DNA of 64,000 bases from assembly GCA_943789295.1 (NCBI GenBank), contig CALSTO010000001.1, forward strand, positions 186,001 through 250,000, in the 5' to 3' direction. The notes beneath the pieces are model-generated. The model worked only from the letters and a program-made list of their open reading frames with translations, was not told the origin of the DNA and did not search any database. The translations under genes were made by a program, and so were the position numbers. Positions 27,008 to 35,047 of the stretch are shown in pieces. Every line of letters starts with the position of its first letter. The first letter of the stretch is position 1. Origin of the DNA: MAG-121220-bin8 sp002700465 (lineage in GTDB: Bacteria; Bacteroidota; Bacteroidia; Flavobacteriales; Flavobacteriaceae).

Positions 27008-27522
27008 TTTGCGAGTGAAGCGTTAAAAATATCTTGTGTAATTCTTTCAAATATAATATCATGAGCTTCAGATTTTACATTTAACAATTGTGTTTCAGCG
27101 GGATAATCAAAATAAAATGAAAATTTTCTTTCAAAATTATCTTCTTCTTTTTTTATATTAATAAATCTAACATTAACTCCAACTGTAAGTCTATTTTGAG
27201 AAGCTTGTAAGTTTGATGTTGAAGTCATTGGACTAACTCTATAATCCTTAATTTCACCTTCATAAATCAAATCAGCGTCTGAGCTTAGTAATTGTAAATT
27301 AGTTTGGTTTTGTAAAATATTTTGAAGAGCTATGGTAAAATCTCTATCCAAACCAGGTTCAAATATTGACCCCATTGAGTTACCAGCTTCATTTTCAAAA
27401 AAGTTAACCTGAAAACTTTCTGTTCCCTCAGGTATTGATGCACCTGTAAAAGAATAGTTTCCACAACTATGAGTAAAAATTGAGAGTATTAATAAAATAA
27501 TTGTTTTATAATTCAATGTCAT
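27001..27522 (-). CDS. lptE: LptE family LPS-assembly lipoprotein
   Basis: 173 residues with an N-terminal hydrophobic stretch and Cys20 (FTHSCGNYSFTG). The lipobox is weak (T at -3), but the GxYSFTGASIPEGTESFQVNFF block and the VNVRFINIKKEEDNFERKFSFY strand fit Bacteroidetes LptE. It plugs the LptD barrel in the outer membrane. It overlaps the sigma-54 activator gene by 17 bases and the next gene by 7, so the run is translationally coupled. Confidence 0.82.
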   Translation of the reverse strand: MTLNYKTIILLILSIFTHSCGNYSFTGASIPEGTESFQVNFFENEAGNSMGSIFEPGLDRDFTIALQNILQNQTNLQLLSSDADLIYEGEIKDYRVSPMTSTSNLQASQNRLTVGVNVRFINIKKEEDNFERKFSFYFDYPAETQLLNVKSEAHDIIFERITQDIFNASLAKW

Positions 27523-28750
27523 GTTGCTTAATTTTTCTGTATAAAGTTCTTTCCGAAATCCCTAATTCAATTGCTGCTGCTTTTCGTTTACCGTTATTTC
27601 TTTCCAATGCCTTTTTTATTAATTCTAGTTCTTTATCATGAATCGATAATGTTTCTTCTTCTTTTATCTCCTCTGCAAAGTGATATTTATCTTCCTTTGA
27701 ATTAAAAATACTTTCTTTTTCTTTAATTTCAATAATTTCTGTATCCTTTTCTCTAATTAATTTTTCGTGTAAACTTTCTAATGAATTAAAATCTTTTTCT
27801 TTAATGTCTGATTTGTAATCTTCACTATTTAAATGATTTGTTATTTTTTTCAAGTCATTTAAATCTTTTTTCATATCAAATAAGATTTTATACAAAATCT
27901 CTCTTTCATTTGAAAAATCATCTGCTGATTTAGCTTTATTTACTAGGGCTGGCAATGTAGAGTTAAATTCTGGTAAATAAGATTGAAGTAACTGGCTTGA
28001 AACTTCTCTTTTTTCTTCCAAAACTGAAAGTTGTTCAGCAACATTTCTTAATTGACGAATATTTCCATTCCAACGATACATATTTAATAGACGCTGAGCA
28101 TTTTCGTCAAGTCGAATGGTTGGCATATTATATTTTTTTGCAAAATCACTTGCAAACTTTCTAAATAATAAATGAATGTCTTCTCTTCTATTTCTAAGAG
28201 GAGGAATTTTGATTTCAACTGTACTTAATCTATAATAAAGATCTTCTCTAAATTTACCTTTCTGGATTGCTTTTTCCATATCAAGATTGGTAGCGGCTAC
28301 AATTCTTACATTAGTTTTTTGAACTTCTGATGCCCCTACCTTAATATACTCTCCATTTTCTAACACTCTTAAAAGTCTAACTTGAGTTGTTAAAGGCAGT
28401 TCTCCAACTTCATCAAGAAAAATAGTACCACCATCAGCAACTTCAAAATATCCTTTTCTTGCGCTATTAGCTCCAGTAAATGCTCCTTTTTCGTGTCCAA
28501 ATAATTCTGAGTCAATAGTTCCATCAGGTATAGCTCCACAGTTAACAGCAATGTATTTATTATGTTTTCTGTGAGATAACTGATGAATTATTTTTGGAAA
28601 ACTTTCTTTTCCAACTCCACTTTCACCCGTAACTAAAACCGAAATATCAGTAGGAGATACTCTCATTGCTTTTTCAATGGATCTGTTTAGAATAGGATCA
28701 TTTCCTATTATTCCAAATCTTTGCTTAATATTTTGTGTACTAGATTCCAT
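27506..28750 (-). CDS. sigma-54-dependent transcriptional activator (no receiver domain)
   Basis: 414 residues. An AAA+ sigma-54 interaction domain starts near residue 14: Walker A GESGVGKE (42-49), GAFTGA loop (89-94) that contacts sigma-54, Walker B FLDE (111-114), and a sensor region to about 245. A linker with a probable coiled coil (290-355) follows. A Fis-type helix-turn-helix ends the protein (RKAAAIELGISERTLYRKI near 392). There is no N-terminal receiver, PAS or GAF domain, so the signal input is unclear. It lies between miaB (12-base gap) and lptE (17-base overlap). Its regulon is not shown by the sequence. Confidence 0.92.
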   Translation of the reverse strand: MESSTQNIKQRFGIIGNDPILNRSIEKAMRVSPTDISVLVTGESGVGKESFPKIIHQLSHRKHNKYIAVNCGAIPDGTIDSELFGHEKGAFTGANSARKGYFEVADGGTIFLDEVGELPLTTQVRLLRVLENGEYIKVGASEVQKTNVRIVAATNLDMEKAIQKGKFREDLYYRLSTVEIKIPPLRNRREDIHLLFRKFASDFAKKYNMPTIRLDENAQRLLNMYRWNGNIRQLRNVAEQLSVLEEKREVSSQLLQSYLPEFNSTLPALVNKAKSADDFSNEREILYKILFDMKKDLNDLKKITNHLNSEDYKSDIKEKDFNSLESLHEKLIREKDTEIIEIKEKESIFNSKEDKYHFAEEIKEEETLSIHDKELELIKKALERNNGKRKAAAIELGISERTLYRKIKQHDIEL

Positions 28751-28762
28751 AATATATTTTTT

Positions 28763-30166
28763 TTATAAATCTTGGCTAACTCCGATCAAAGTAGCAGATG
28801 TACATTCTAAAACTTTTACTTTTACAAAATCACCTATGTTATGTGATTGTTTAGGAAAAACAACCATTGTGTTTTGCTCATTTCTTCCTGCCCAATGTAA
28901 ATTAGATTTTTTCGATTCCTTTTCTATCAAAACCTCTACTATTTTGCCTACGTATTGTCTTGTTCGATAATGACTGTGTGTTTGCTGTAAGTCTATTATT
29001 TCTTGTAATCTTATTTTTTTAACTGATTCCTTGACATTGTCTTCAAATTTTTTTGCAGCAAAAGTACCCGGTCTTTCTGAGTATTTAAACATGTATCCAA
29101 AATCATACTGCACTTCCTTCATTAAACTTAAAGTCTGTTTATGATCCATGTCACTTTCATTAGGAAATCCAGTTATCATATCATGAGAAATTCCACAATT
29201 AGGGATAATGTCTTTTATGTTTTTAATTAAAGTTAAGTATTCCTCTCTTGTGTGCTGTCTGTTCATTGCCTTTAATATAGAGTCACTTCCAGATTGAACA
29301 GGAAGATGAATATAATTACAAATGTTATCATAATTTGCCATAGTTTTTATAACATCTAAACTCATATCCTGAGGGTTCGAAGTTGAAAATCTAATTCTAA
29401 GTTTAGGGAACGCTTCCGCAACTAGTTTTAGTAATTTAGAGAAATTTACTGATGTTTTTTTAACAAATTCGTCAGCATTTTTAAAATCTTTTTTTAATCC
29501 TCCACCATACCATAAATAGCTGTCTACATTTTGACCAAGCAGAGTAATTTCTTTATAATTCGAATTATTTAAATCTTTTATTTCATTTAAAATACTTTTA
29601 GGATCTCTACTTCTTTCTCTTCCCCTCGTAAATGGAACAACACAAAAAGTACACATATTATCACATCCTCTTGTTATTGAAACAAAAGCTGTCACTCCAT
29701 TTGAAGAGAGTCTTACAGGGCTTATGTCACCATATGTTTCTTCTTTAGATAAAATAACGTTTACAGCATTTCTACCTTCATTTATTTCTTCCAATAGGTT
29801 TGGAATGTCTTTATATGCATCTGGGCCAACAACTAGATCAACAATTTTTTCTTCATCTAAAAATTTACTTTTAAGTCTTTCGGCCATGCAGCCAAGTACA
29901 CCAACTTTTAAATTTTTATTTTTTCTTTTTAATTTATTAAAACTTTCAAGTCTTTTTCTAACTGTTAATTCAGCTTTCTCTCTAATTGAACATGTGTTAA
30001 GTAAAATTAAATCTGCATCATTTAAATTATTGGTAGAATTATAACCTTCCTTTGAAACTATTGAAGCAACAACTTCACTGTCAGCAAAGTTCATTTGACA
30101 TCCGTAACTTTCTATATAAAATTTCTTGGAAACTTTATTTTCATTTGATTTTAATCCAATACCCAT
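28763..30166 (-). CDS. miaB: tRNA-2-methylthio-N6-isopentenyladenosine synthase MiaB
   Basis: 467 residues. A methylthiotransferase with two iron-sulfur clusters: the N-terminal domain ligands Cys23, Cys59 and Cys93, and the radical SAM motif Cys168-Cys172-Cys175 (RGCDNMCTFCVVPFTRGRERSR, partly quoted). A TRAM domain closes the protein (about 400-465). The MiaB type, as opposed to MtaB or RimO, is supported by YGCQMNFADSE and FTRGRERSR. It modifies A37 in tRNAs that read codons starting with U. Confidence 0.95.
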   Translation of the reverse strand: MGIGLKSNENKVSKKFYIESYGCQMNFADSEVVASIVSKEGYNSTNNLNDADLILLNTCSIREKAELTVRKRLESFNKLKRKNKNLKVGVLGCMAERLKSKFLDEEKIVDLVVGPDAYKDIPNLLEEINEGRNAVNVILSKEETYGDISPVRLSSNGVTAFVSITRGCDNMCTFCVVPFTRGRERSRDPKSILNEIKDLNNSNYKEITLLGQNVDSYLWYGGGLKKDFKNADEFVKKTSVNFSKLLKLVAEAFPKLRIRFSTSNPQDMSLDVIKTMANYDNICNYIHLPVQSGSDSILKAMNRQHTREEYLTLIKNIKDIIPNCGISHDMITGFPNESDMDHKQTLSLMKEVQYDFGYMFKYSERPGTFAAKKFEDNVKESVKKIRLQEIIDLQQTHSHYRTRQYVGKIVEVLIEKESKKSNLHWAGRNEQNTMVVFPKQSHNIGDFVKVKVLECTSATLIGVSQDL

Positions 30167-30193
30167 AGTCTAATAATCTGTGTAAATTTTATG

Positions 30194-30201
30194 CAAATAT
30201 A
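30194..30201 (-). promoter_or_regulatory. -7 box of miaB
   Basis: TATATTTG on the minus strand matches TANNTTTG and lies 27 bases before the miaB start. A TTG is seen about 13 bases further upstream, closer than usual. Confidence 0.45.
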
Positions 30202-30267
30202 AAAATATGTGACAATATGTCAGTATAAATTTTAATTAAAAATATACTATTTATTAGTTACTGTAAA

Positions 30268-30296
30268 TTTGGAATAAAAAAAAAAATATACTTTTG
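30268..30296 (+). promoter_or_regulatory. promoter of topA
   Basis: TTTG (30268-30271), 17 bases, TACTTTTG (30289-30296), close to the Bacteroidetes consensus. The start codon is 21 bases downstream. The 17 bases include an A-rich tract. Confidence 0.5.
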
Positions 30297-30317
30297 TGAT
30301 CTCAAAATCCTTTTTAA

Positions 30318-32789
30318 ATGTCTAAAAATTTAGTAATTGTTGAATCTCCTGCTAAGGCAAAAACTATTGAAAAATATCTTGGAGCAGACTTTAAAGTTTC
30401 CTCCAGTTATGGTCACATTTCAGATTTGCCATCTAAAGAAATAGGAATTGATGTAGACAATGATTTTAAGCCAAAATATATCATTTCAAGTGATAAAAAA
30501 GATGTCGTAAAGCAATTAAAAAAACAAGCATCTTCTGCAGATACAGTATGGTTAGCTAGTGATGAAGATCGAGAAGGAGAGGCTATTGCATGGCATTTAT
30601 TTGAAAGTTTAAAGTTAGATAAAGCAAAGACTAAAAGAATTGTCTTTAGAGAAATTACTAAAAAAGCAATTTTAAATGCAATTGAAAATCCAAGAGAAAT
30701 AAACTATGATTTAGTTAACGCTCAACAAGCAAGACGTATAATTGATAGATTGGTTGGATTTGAAATTTCTCCAATTTTGTGGAGAAAAGTTAAGGGAGGT
30801 CTTTCTGCAGGAAGAGTTCAATCTGTTGCAGTTAGATTGTTAGTAGATAGAGAAAATGAGATTAATGATTTCGTTCCTGTTTCTTCATTTAAAATCTCAG
30901 GAAAATTTTCTGATCCAAGCAATAATATTTTGGACGCTCAATTAAGCGGAGTTTTTGATTCTGAAGAAGAAGCTAAAAGTATTCTTGATAAAAGTTTAAA
31001 TTCAAACTTTTTAATTTCATCTGTCGAAAAGAAACCATTTAAAAAATCTTCATCAGCTCCATTTACTACTTCAACTTTACAACAAGAGGCATCAAGAAAA
31101 TTAGGATTTTCAGTAAGTCGAACAATGTCTGCTGCTCAAAGATTATATGAGTCTGGAAATATAACATACATGAGAACTGACAGTGTTAATCTTTCAGACG
31201 ATGCTTTGAATGCTGCTGGAAAAGTTATATCTAAGACTTATGGAGAAAATTATCATAAAAGAAAAAAGTTTTCAAATAAAAATAAAGGAGCGCAAGAAGC
31301 CCATGAAGCTGTAAGACCTACAAATTTTGAAAAAAGACAAGTTAATATGGAATCTGATCAAATTAAATTATATAATTTAATTTGGCTAAGAACGATCGCT
31401 TCACAAATGAGTGACGCAATTTTAGAAAGAACTATTTTAAAAATATCCTCAGATAAATATGAAAATCAATTTACTTGTAAAGGTGAGATAATTCAATTTG
31501 ATGGATTTTTAAAAGTTTACATTGAAGGGATTGATAACAATGAAAATGAAGATTCTCAAGGATTGCTTCCGAACCTTCAAAAAGGTGCTCAATTGTCTAG
31601 TAATTCAATAACAGCAACTGAAAAGTTCAGCCGACCACCTTATCGATATTCTGAAGCTTCTTTAGTTAAGAAATTAGAAGAATTAGGAATTGGACGCCCA
31701 TCTACATATGCTCCAACAATTACAACTATTCAAAATAGAAAATATGTTGTTAAAGGTGCTTATGAAGGTTATGAAAGAAATTACAGACAACTTTTTACTC
31801 AAAATAATGAAATAAAAACTTCGGTATTAACTGAAAATACAGGTTCTGACAAAGGAAAGTTAGTCCCCACAGAAGTTGGAATGATTGTAACTGATTTTCT
31901 AGTTAACAACTTTCAAAATATTTTAAATTATAATTTTACCGCAAGTGTTGAGCAAGATTTTGATAAAATTGCCAATGGTGATATTGAATGGACAAGTATT
32001 TTAAAAGATTTTTATGGTCCGTTCCATACAACAGTTGAAGATGTGCAACAAAATGCAACAAGAGAAACTGGAGAAAGAGTACTAGGGGTTGATCCAGTAA
32101 GTGGAAGAAAGGTAAGTGTAAGGCTTGGTAAATTTGGTCCAATGGCTCAAATTGGAACAGTTGATGAAGAAGAAAAACCAATATTTGCAGGACTTCTTCC
32201 AGATCAAAAAATAAGTAAAATTACATTTGAAGAAACAATGCAGCTTTTTAAACTACCTTGTTACTTAGGAGATTTTGAAGAGCTAAGCGTTGAATCTAAT
32301 GCAGGTAGATTTGGACCCTATGTAAAACACAACAACGTATTTGTATCTCTTCCAAAAGGTTTAAGTCCTCTTGAAGTTTCATTAGAACAAGCTATTGAGC
32401 TTATTTTAGAAAAAAGAAAAATTGATGCTCCAATTGCTAGTTACGAAGGTTTTGATATAAGTAAAGGAAAAGGAAGATTTGGACCATTTATAAAATGGAA
32501 TGGTTTGTTTATCAACGTTAATAAATCATATGATTTTGATAATCTTAGTGAAAAAGATTGTTTTGAACTAATTGAACTTAAAAAGAAAAAGGAAGCTGAA
32601 AAACTATTAAAAGTTTGGGACGATCTAGGTATTAGATTAGAAAAAGCTAGATGGGGAAGATTTAATTTAATAAAAGGTAAAGTTAAAGTTGAATTTCCTA
32701 AAGGAACAGATTTAGATAAATTTAATGAAGATAATGTAGGGGATTATTTTAAAAAGAAAAAGCCTAAAAAATCTAAGCCCAAGAAATAG
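30318..32789 (+). CDS. topA: DNA topoisomerase I
   Basis: 823 residues, type IA topoisomerase that relaxes negative supercoils. The TOPRIM domain starts with LVIVESPAKAKTIEKYLG, and SDEDREGEAIAWHL near residue 85 holds the acidic metal-binding triad. The active-site Tyr lies in GNITYMRTDS near residue 288. ASLVKKLEELGIGRPSTYAPT near 450 is the conserved domain end. In place of zinc-finger Cys motifs the C-terminus has three repeats of a GRFGP(F/Y)(I/V)K type plus a lysine-rich tail (KKKKPKKSKPKK), as in other Bacteroidetes. Confidence 0.97.
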   Translation: MSKNLVIVESPAKAKTIEKYLGADFKVSSSYGHISDLPSKEIGIDVDNDFKPKYIISSDKKDVVKQLKKQASSADTVWLASDEDREGEAIAWHLFESLKLDKAKTKRIVFREITKKAILNAIENPREINYDLVNAQQARRIIDRLVGFEISPILWRKVKGGLSAGRVQSVAVRLLVDRENEINDFVPVSSFKISGKFSDPSNNILDAQLSGVFDSEEEAKSILDKSLNSNFLISSVEKKPFKKSSSAPFTTSTLQQEASRKLGFSVSRTMSAAQRLYESGNITYMRTDSVNLSDDALNAAGKVISKTYGENYHKRKKFSNKNKGAQEAHEAVRPTNFEKRQVNMESDQIKLYNLIWLRTIASQMSDAILERTILKISSDKYENQFTCKGEIIQFDGFLKVYIEGIDNNENEDSQGLLPNLQKGAQLSSNSITATEKFSRPPYRYSEASLVKKLEELGIGRPSTYAPTITTIQNRKYVVKGAYEGYERNYRQLFTQNNEIKTSVLTENTGSDKGKLVPTEVGMIVTDFLVNNFQNILNYNFTASVEQDFDKIANGDIEWTSILKDFYGPFHTTVEDVQQNATRETGERVLGVDPVSGRKVSVRLGKFGPMAQIGTVDEEEKPIFAGLLPDQKISKITFEETMQLFKLPCYLGDFEELSVESNAGRFGPYVKHNNVFVSLPKGLSPLEVSLEQAIELILEKRKIDAPIASYEGFDISKGKGRFGPFIKWNGLFINVNKSYDFDNLSEKDCFELIELKKKKEAEKLLKVWDDLGIRLEKARWGRFNLIKGKVKVEFPKGTDLDKFNEDNVGDYFKKKKPKKSKPKK

Positions 32790-32791
32790 TT

Positions 32792-32899
32792 ATGACTAGT
32801 GACTATTTATCCCCAATAAGTAAAAAAGATTACATAAAAGCTTGTAATGAAGTATTATCTGATCATTTATTACTAATATTAAGAAGAAATTTATTATAA
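32792..32899 (+). other. 35-residue micro-ORF in the topA-gldK gap
   Basis: An ATG reading frame of 35 codons begins 2 bases after the topA stop. It starts MTSDYLSPISKKD. In many Flavobacteriaceae an arginase/formimidoylglutamase gene with an N-terminus of the type 'FLSPIS' lies here, so this may be the decayed start of that gene. That is from memory and cannot be checked here. It may also be chance. Confidence 0.25.
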
Positions 32900-32967
32900 T
32901 TGGTATGAAATTTGAGAAGGTGTTAATAATATTATTATTTTTATAAACTTTAACCAAAGAATATCTA

Positions 32968-34401
32968 GTGAAAAATATATTTTATCTACTATTTATCGTA
33001 ATTTTTATTTCAAGTTGTTCTAATAAAAATGATAGAGGAGAGTTAATAGGAGTCAAGGGAACAAAATTTTTTCCAGACAAACCCTCTGGAATGGTTCTAG
33101 TGCCAAGTGGTTCTTTTTTAATGGGTATGGCAGATGATGATATTGCTGGACTTCAAAACGCTCCAATAAGTACGGTTTCTATAAAAGCTTTTTTTATGGA
33201 CGAAACTGAAATTACCAATGGTGAATACAGACAATATGTAAATTGGGTTAAAGATTCTATAGTAAGGCAATCTCTTGCTGTTAGAGCAATTGAAGAAATT
33301 GGAGAATCCCCCTCTCAAGAAGAATTAGACAAAGACAACAGTATAAATTCTTATTTTCCTGTATACCAACCAATAAGTGAAGTAAGTGATGATGAAAAAA
33401 GCGGTTATGAGTTATATAGAGAACAAAATTCGTTTGGAATTAATCCCTATGATAAGAAAACATTTAATTTAAATTTTGACATTGATTTAATTTGGGAAAG
33501 AGAAGACTATCCTGATTTAGCTTACGCTGAAGTTATGGAAGGTCCAATTGAAGGTACGGGTTTTTATTTGCCAGAAGATGAATCTTACAATGGAGAAAGA
33601 ATATTTGACATCAAGAAAATTGTATACAACTACACTACTTTTGATGCTGCTGAGGCTATAAAATACCCGGATAGTGCAAGAAAAAATTTCTTTGTTCAAA
33701 AATCAATTCCTGTTTATCCTGACACCACTGCATGGATTAAAGATTTTTCTTACAGCTATAACGAGCCTATGCACAATGATTACTTCTGGCACGATGCATA
33801 TACTGATTATCCCGTGGTAGGTATTTCTTGGGAGCAGGCTACTGCCTTTGCTCACTGGAGAACAATGTATAAAAATAATTATCAAAAGACATTAAAAAAT
33901 GGTTCTAGAGTTGCCAGCTACAGGCTCCCAAGTGAGGCAGAGTGGGAGTATGCAGCAAGAGGTGGATTAGAATCTGCAACATACCCTTGGGGCGGTCCTT
34001 ACACAATGGATTCAGAAGGATGTTTTTTAGCTAACTTTAAGCCCAACAGAGGAGATTATGCAGCTGACGAGGCTTTATATACTGTTGAAGCAAAGTCATT
34101 TTGGCCTAATGATTATGGATTATATAATATGGCTGGAAATGTTTCAGAATGGACTAGATCATCTTATGATAAAGGTGCTTATCAGTTTGATTCAGGACTT
34201 AATCCAAATGTTACAGATACCATTAATTTAAGAAAAGTTATTAGAGGTGGATCGTGGAAAGACACCGCCTATTTTTTAAGGGTAAGTACAAGAGATTACG
34301 AGTACAAAGATGAAAAAAGATCCTATATTGGTTTTAGAACTGTTCAGGACTATTTAGGTGAAGATGGTGGAGGTGATAGAAACCAAAATAAAATATTTTA
34401 A
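32968..34401 (+). CDS. gldK: gliding motility lipoprotein GldK (type IX secretion)
   Basis: 477 residues starting at GTG. A lipoprotein signal ends at Cys17 (FISSC). The rest is an FGE-sulfatase-like fold: MVLVPSGSFLMG near residue 47, MDETEITNGEYRQYV near 75, YPVVGISWEQATAFAHWR, SYRLPSEAEWEYAARGG, GNVSEWTRS, and RKVIRGGSWKDTAYFLR near 420. GldK forms, with GldN, the periplasmic ring attached to the outer membrane in type IX secretion. gldL, gldM and gldN follow in order, confirming the assignment. Confidence 0.97.
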   Translation: MKNIFYLLFIVIFISSCSNKNDRGELIGVKGTKFFPDKPSGMVLVPSGSFLMGMADDDIAGLQNAPISTVSIKAFFMDETEITNGEYRQYVNWVKDSIVRQSLAVRAIEEIGESPSQEELDKDNSINSYFPVYQPISEVSDDEKSGYELYREQNSFGINPYDKKTFNLNFDIDLIWEREDYPDLAYAEVMEGPIEGTGFYLPEDESYNGERIFDIKKIVYNYTTFDAAEAIKYPDSARKNFFVQKSIPVYPDTTAWIKDFSYSYNEPMHNDYFWHDAYTDYPVVGISWEQATAFAHWRTMYKNNYQKTLKNGSRVASYRLPSEAEWEYAARGGLESATYPWGGPYTMDSEGCFLANFKPNRGDYAADEALYTVEAKSFWPNDYGLYNMAGNVSEWTRSSYDKGAYQFDSGLNPNVTDTINLRKVIRGGSWKDTAYFLRVSTRDYEYKDEKRSYIGFRTVQDYLGEDGGGDRNQNKIF

Positions 34402-34430
34402 ACCATCTATTATAATGATGGTCTAATTTT
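34402..34430 (+). terminator. hairpin between gldK and gldL
   Basis: ACCATC pairs with GATGGT around a 9-base AT-rich loop and is followed by CTAATTTTT. It starts right after the gldK stop. It is a weak stem and may act as an attenuator or as an RNA 3'-end stabiliser inside the operon. Confidence 0.4.
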
Positions 34431-34453
34431 TGAAATTAAACAATAAAAAAGTT

Positions 34454-35044
34454 ATGGCAAATAAAAGAAAAAAATTTATACCTGATAATTGGATAGAATT
34501 AATGTTTGGAGTTGGTGCATCAATTGTAATTATTGGAGCACTTCTAAAAATTACCCATAGTGATTTTATTTTTTCAGGAAACACATGGTTAACTGCAGGA
34601 CTTGTAACTGAAGCAATAATTTTTTCTATTTCAGGTATTCAAGGTTTTATGACTGGAGATTCTTCAGTTGAAGATCCAGGTCTTCAAACAATTGAGGCTG
34701 AAACACAATCTTTACAGAAAGCAGTTGATCAAACCGTTACTGGATTAAGTTCTCTAAATAAAAATTTAACAGCTGCAACAGCTGCAACAGAATCTTTTTC
34801 TGTGCCAAATAATATTAGTGAAAATTTAAATAGTTATAATGATAACTTATCATCTGCAGCTTCTAAACTTACTAGTATTAATGAATTGTACGATTCTTTA
34901 AATAAATCTTTATCCGAAGTAAATTCTTCAACTTCTTCAATGAATATTCCTGAAGGTCTGGGTGAGGAGCTAAACAAAATGAAGGAAACTATTAATGAAC
35001 TTAATGCTAAGTATTCTTCAATGCTTGAAGGAATGAACAAATAA
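34454..35044 (+). CDS. gldL: gliding motility protein GldL (type IX secretion motor)
   Basis: About 196 residues from ATG at 34454. A TTG eight codons upstream is possible, but the ATG form starts MANKRKKF right before the first helix, as in the family. Two membrane helices: about 14-32 (LMFGVGASIVIIGALLKI) and 44-62 (TWLTAGLVTEAIIFSIS). Glu53 in the second helix matches the conserved membrane-buried Glu thought to use the proton gradient. A coiled coil follows (about 90-195). GldL and GldM form the inner-membrane motor. Confidence 0.95.
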   Translation: MANKRKKFIPDNWIELMFGVGASIVIIGALLKITHSDFIFSGNTWLTAGLVTEAIIFSISGIQGFMTGDSSVEDPGLQTIEAETQSLQKAVDQTVTGLSSLNKNLTAATAATESFSVPNNISENLNSYNDNLSSAASKLTSINELYDSLNKSLSEVNSSTSSMNIPEGLGEELNKMKETINELNAKYSSMLEGMNK

Positions 35045-35047
35045 CAT

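Noticed and set aside
32905..32946. 13-residue hydrophobic reading frame before gldK
   Set aside because: Too short to support as a gene; it has no context beyond chance in AT-rich DNA.
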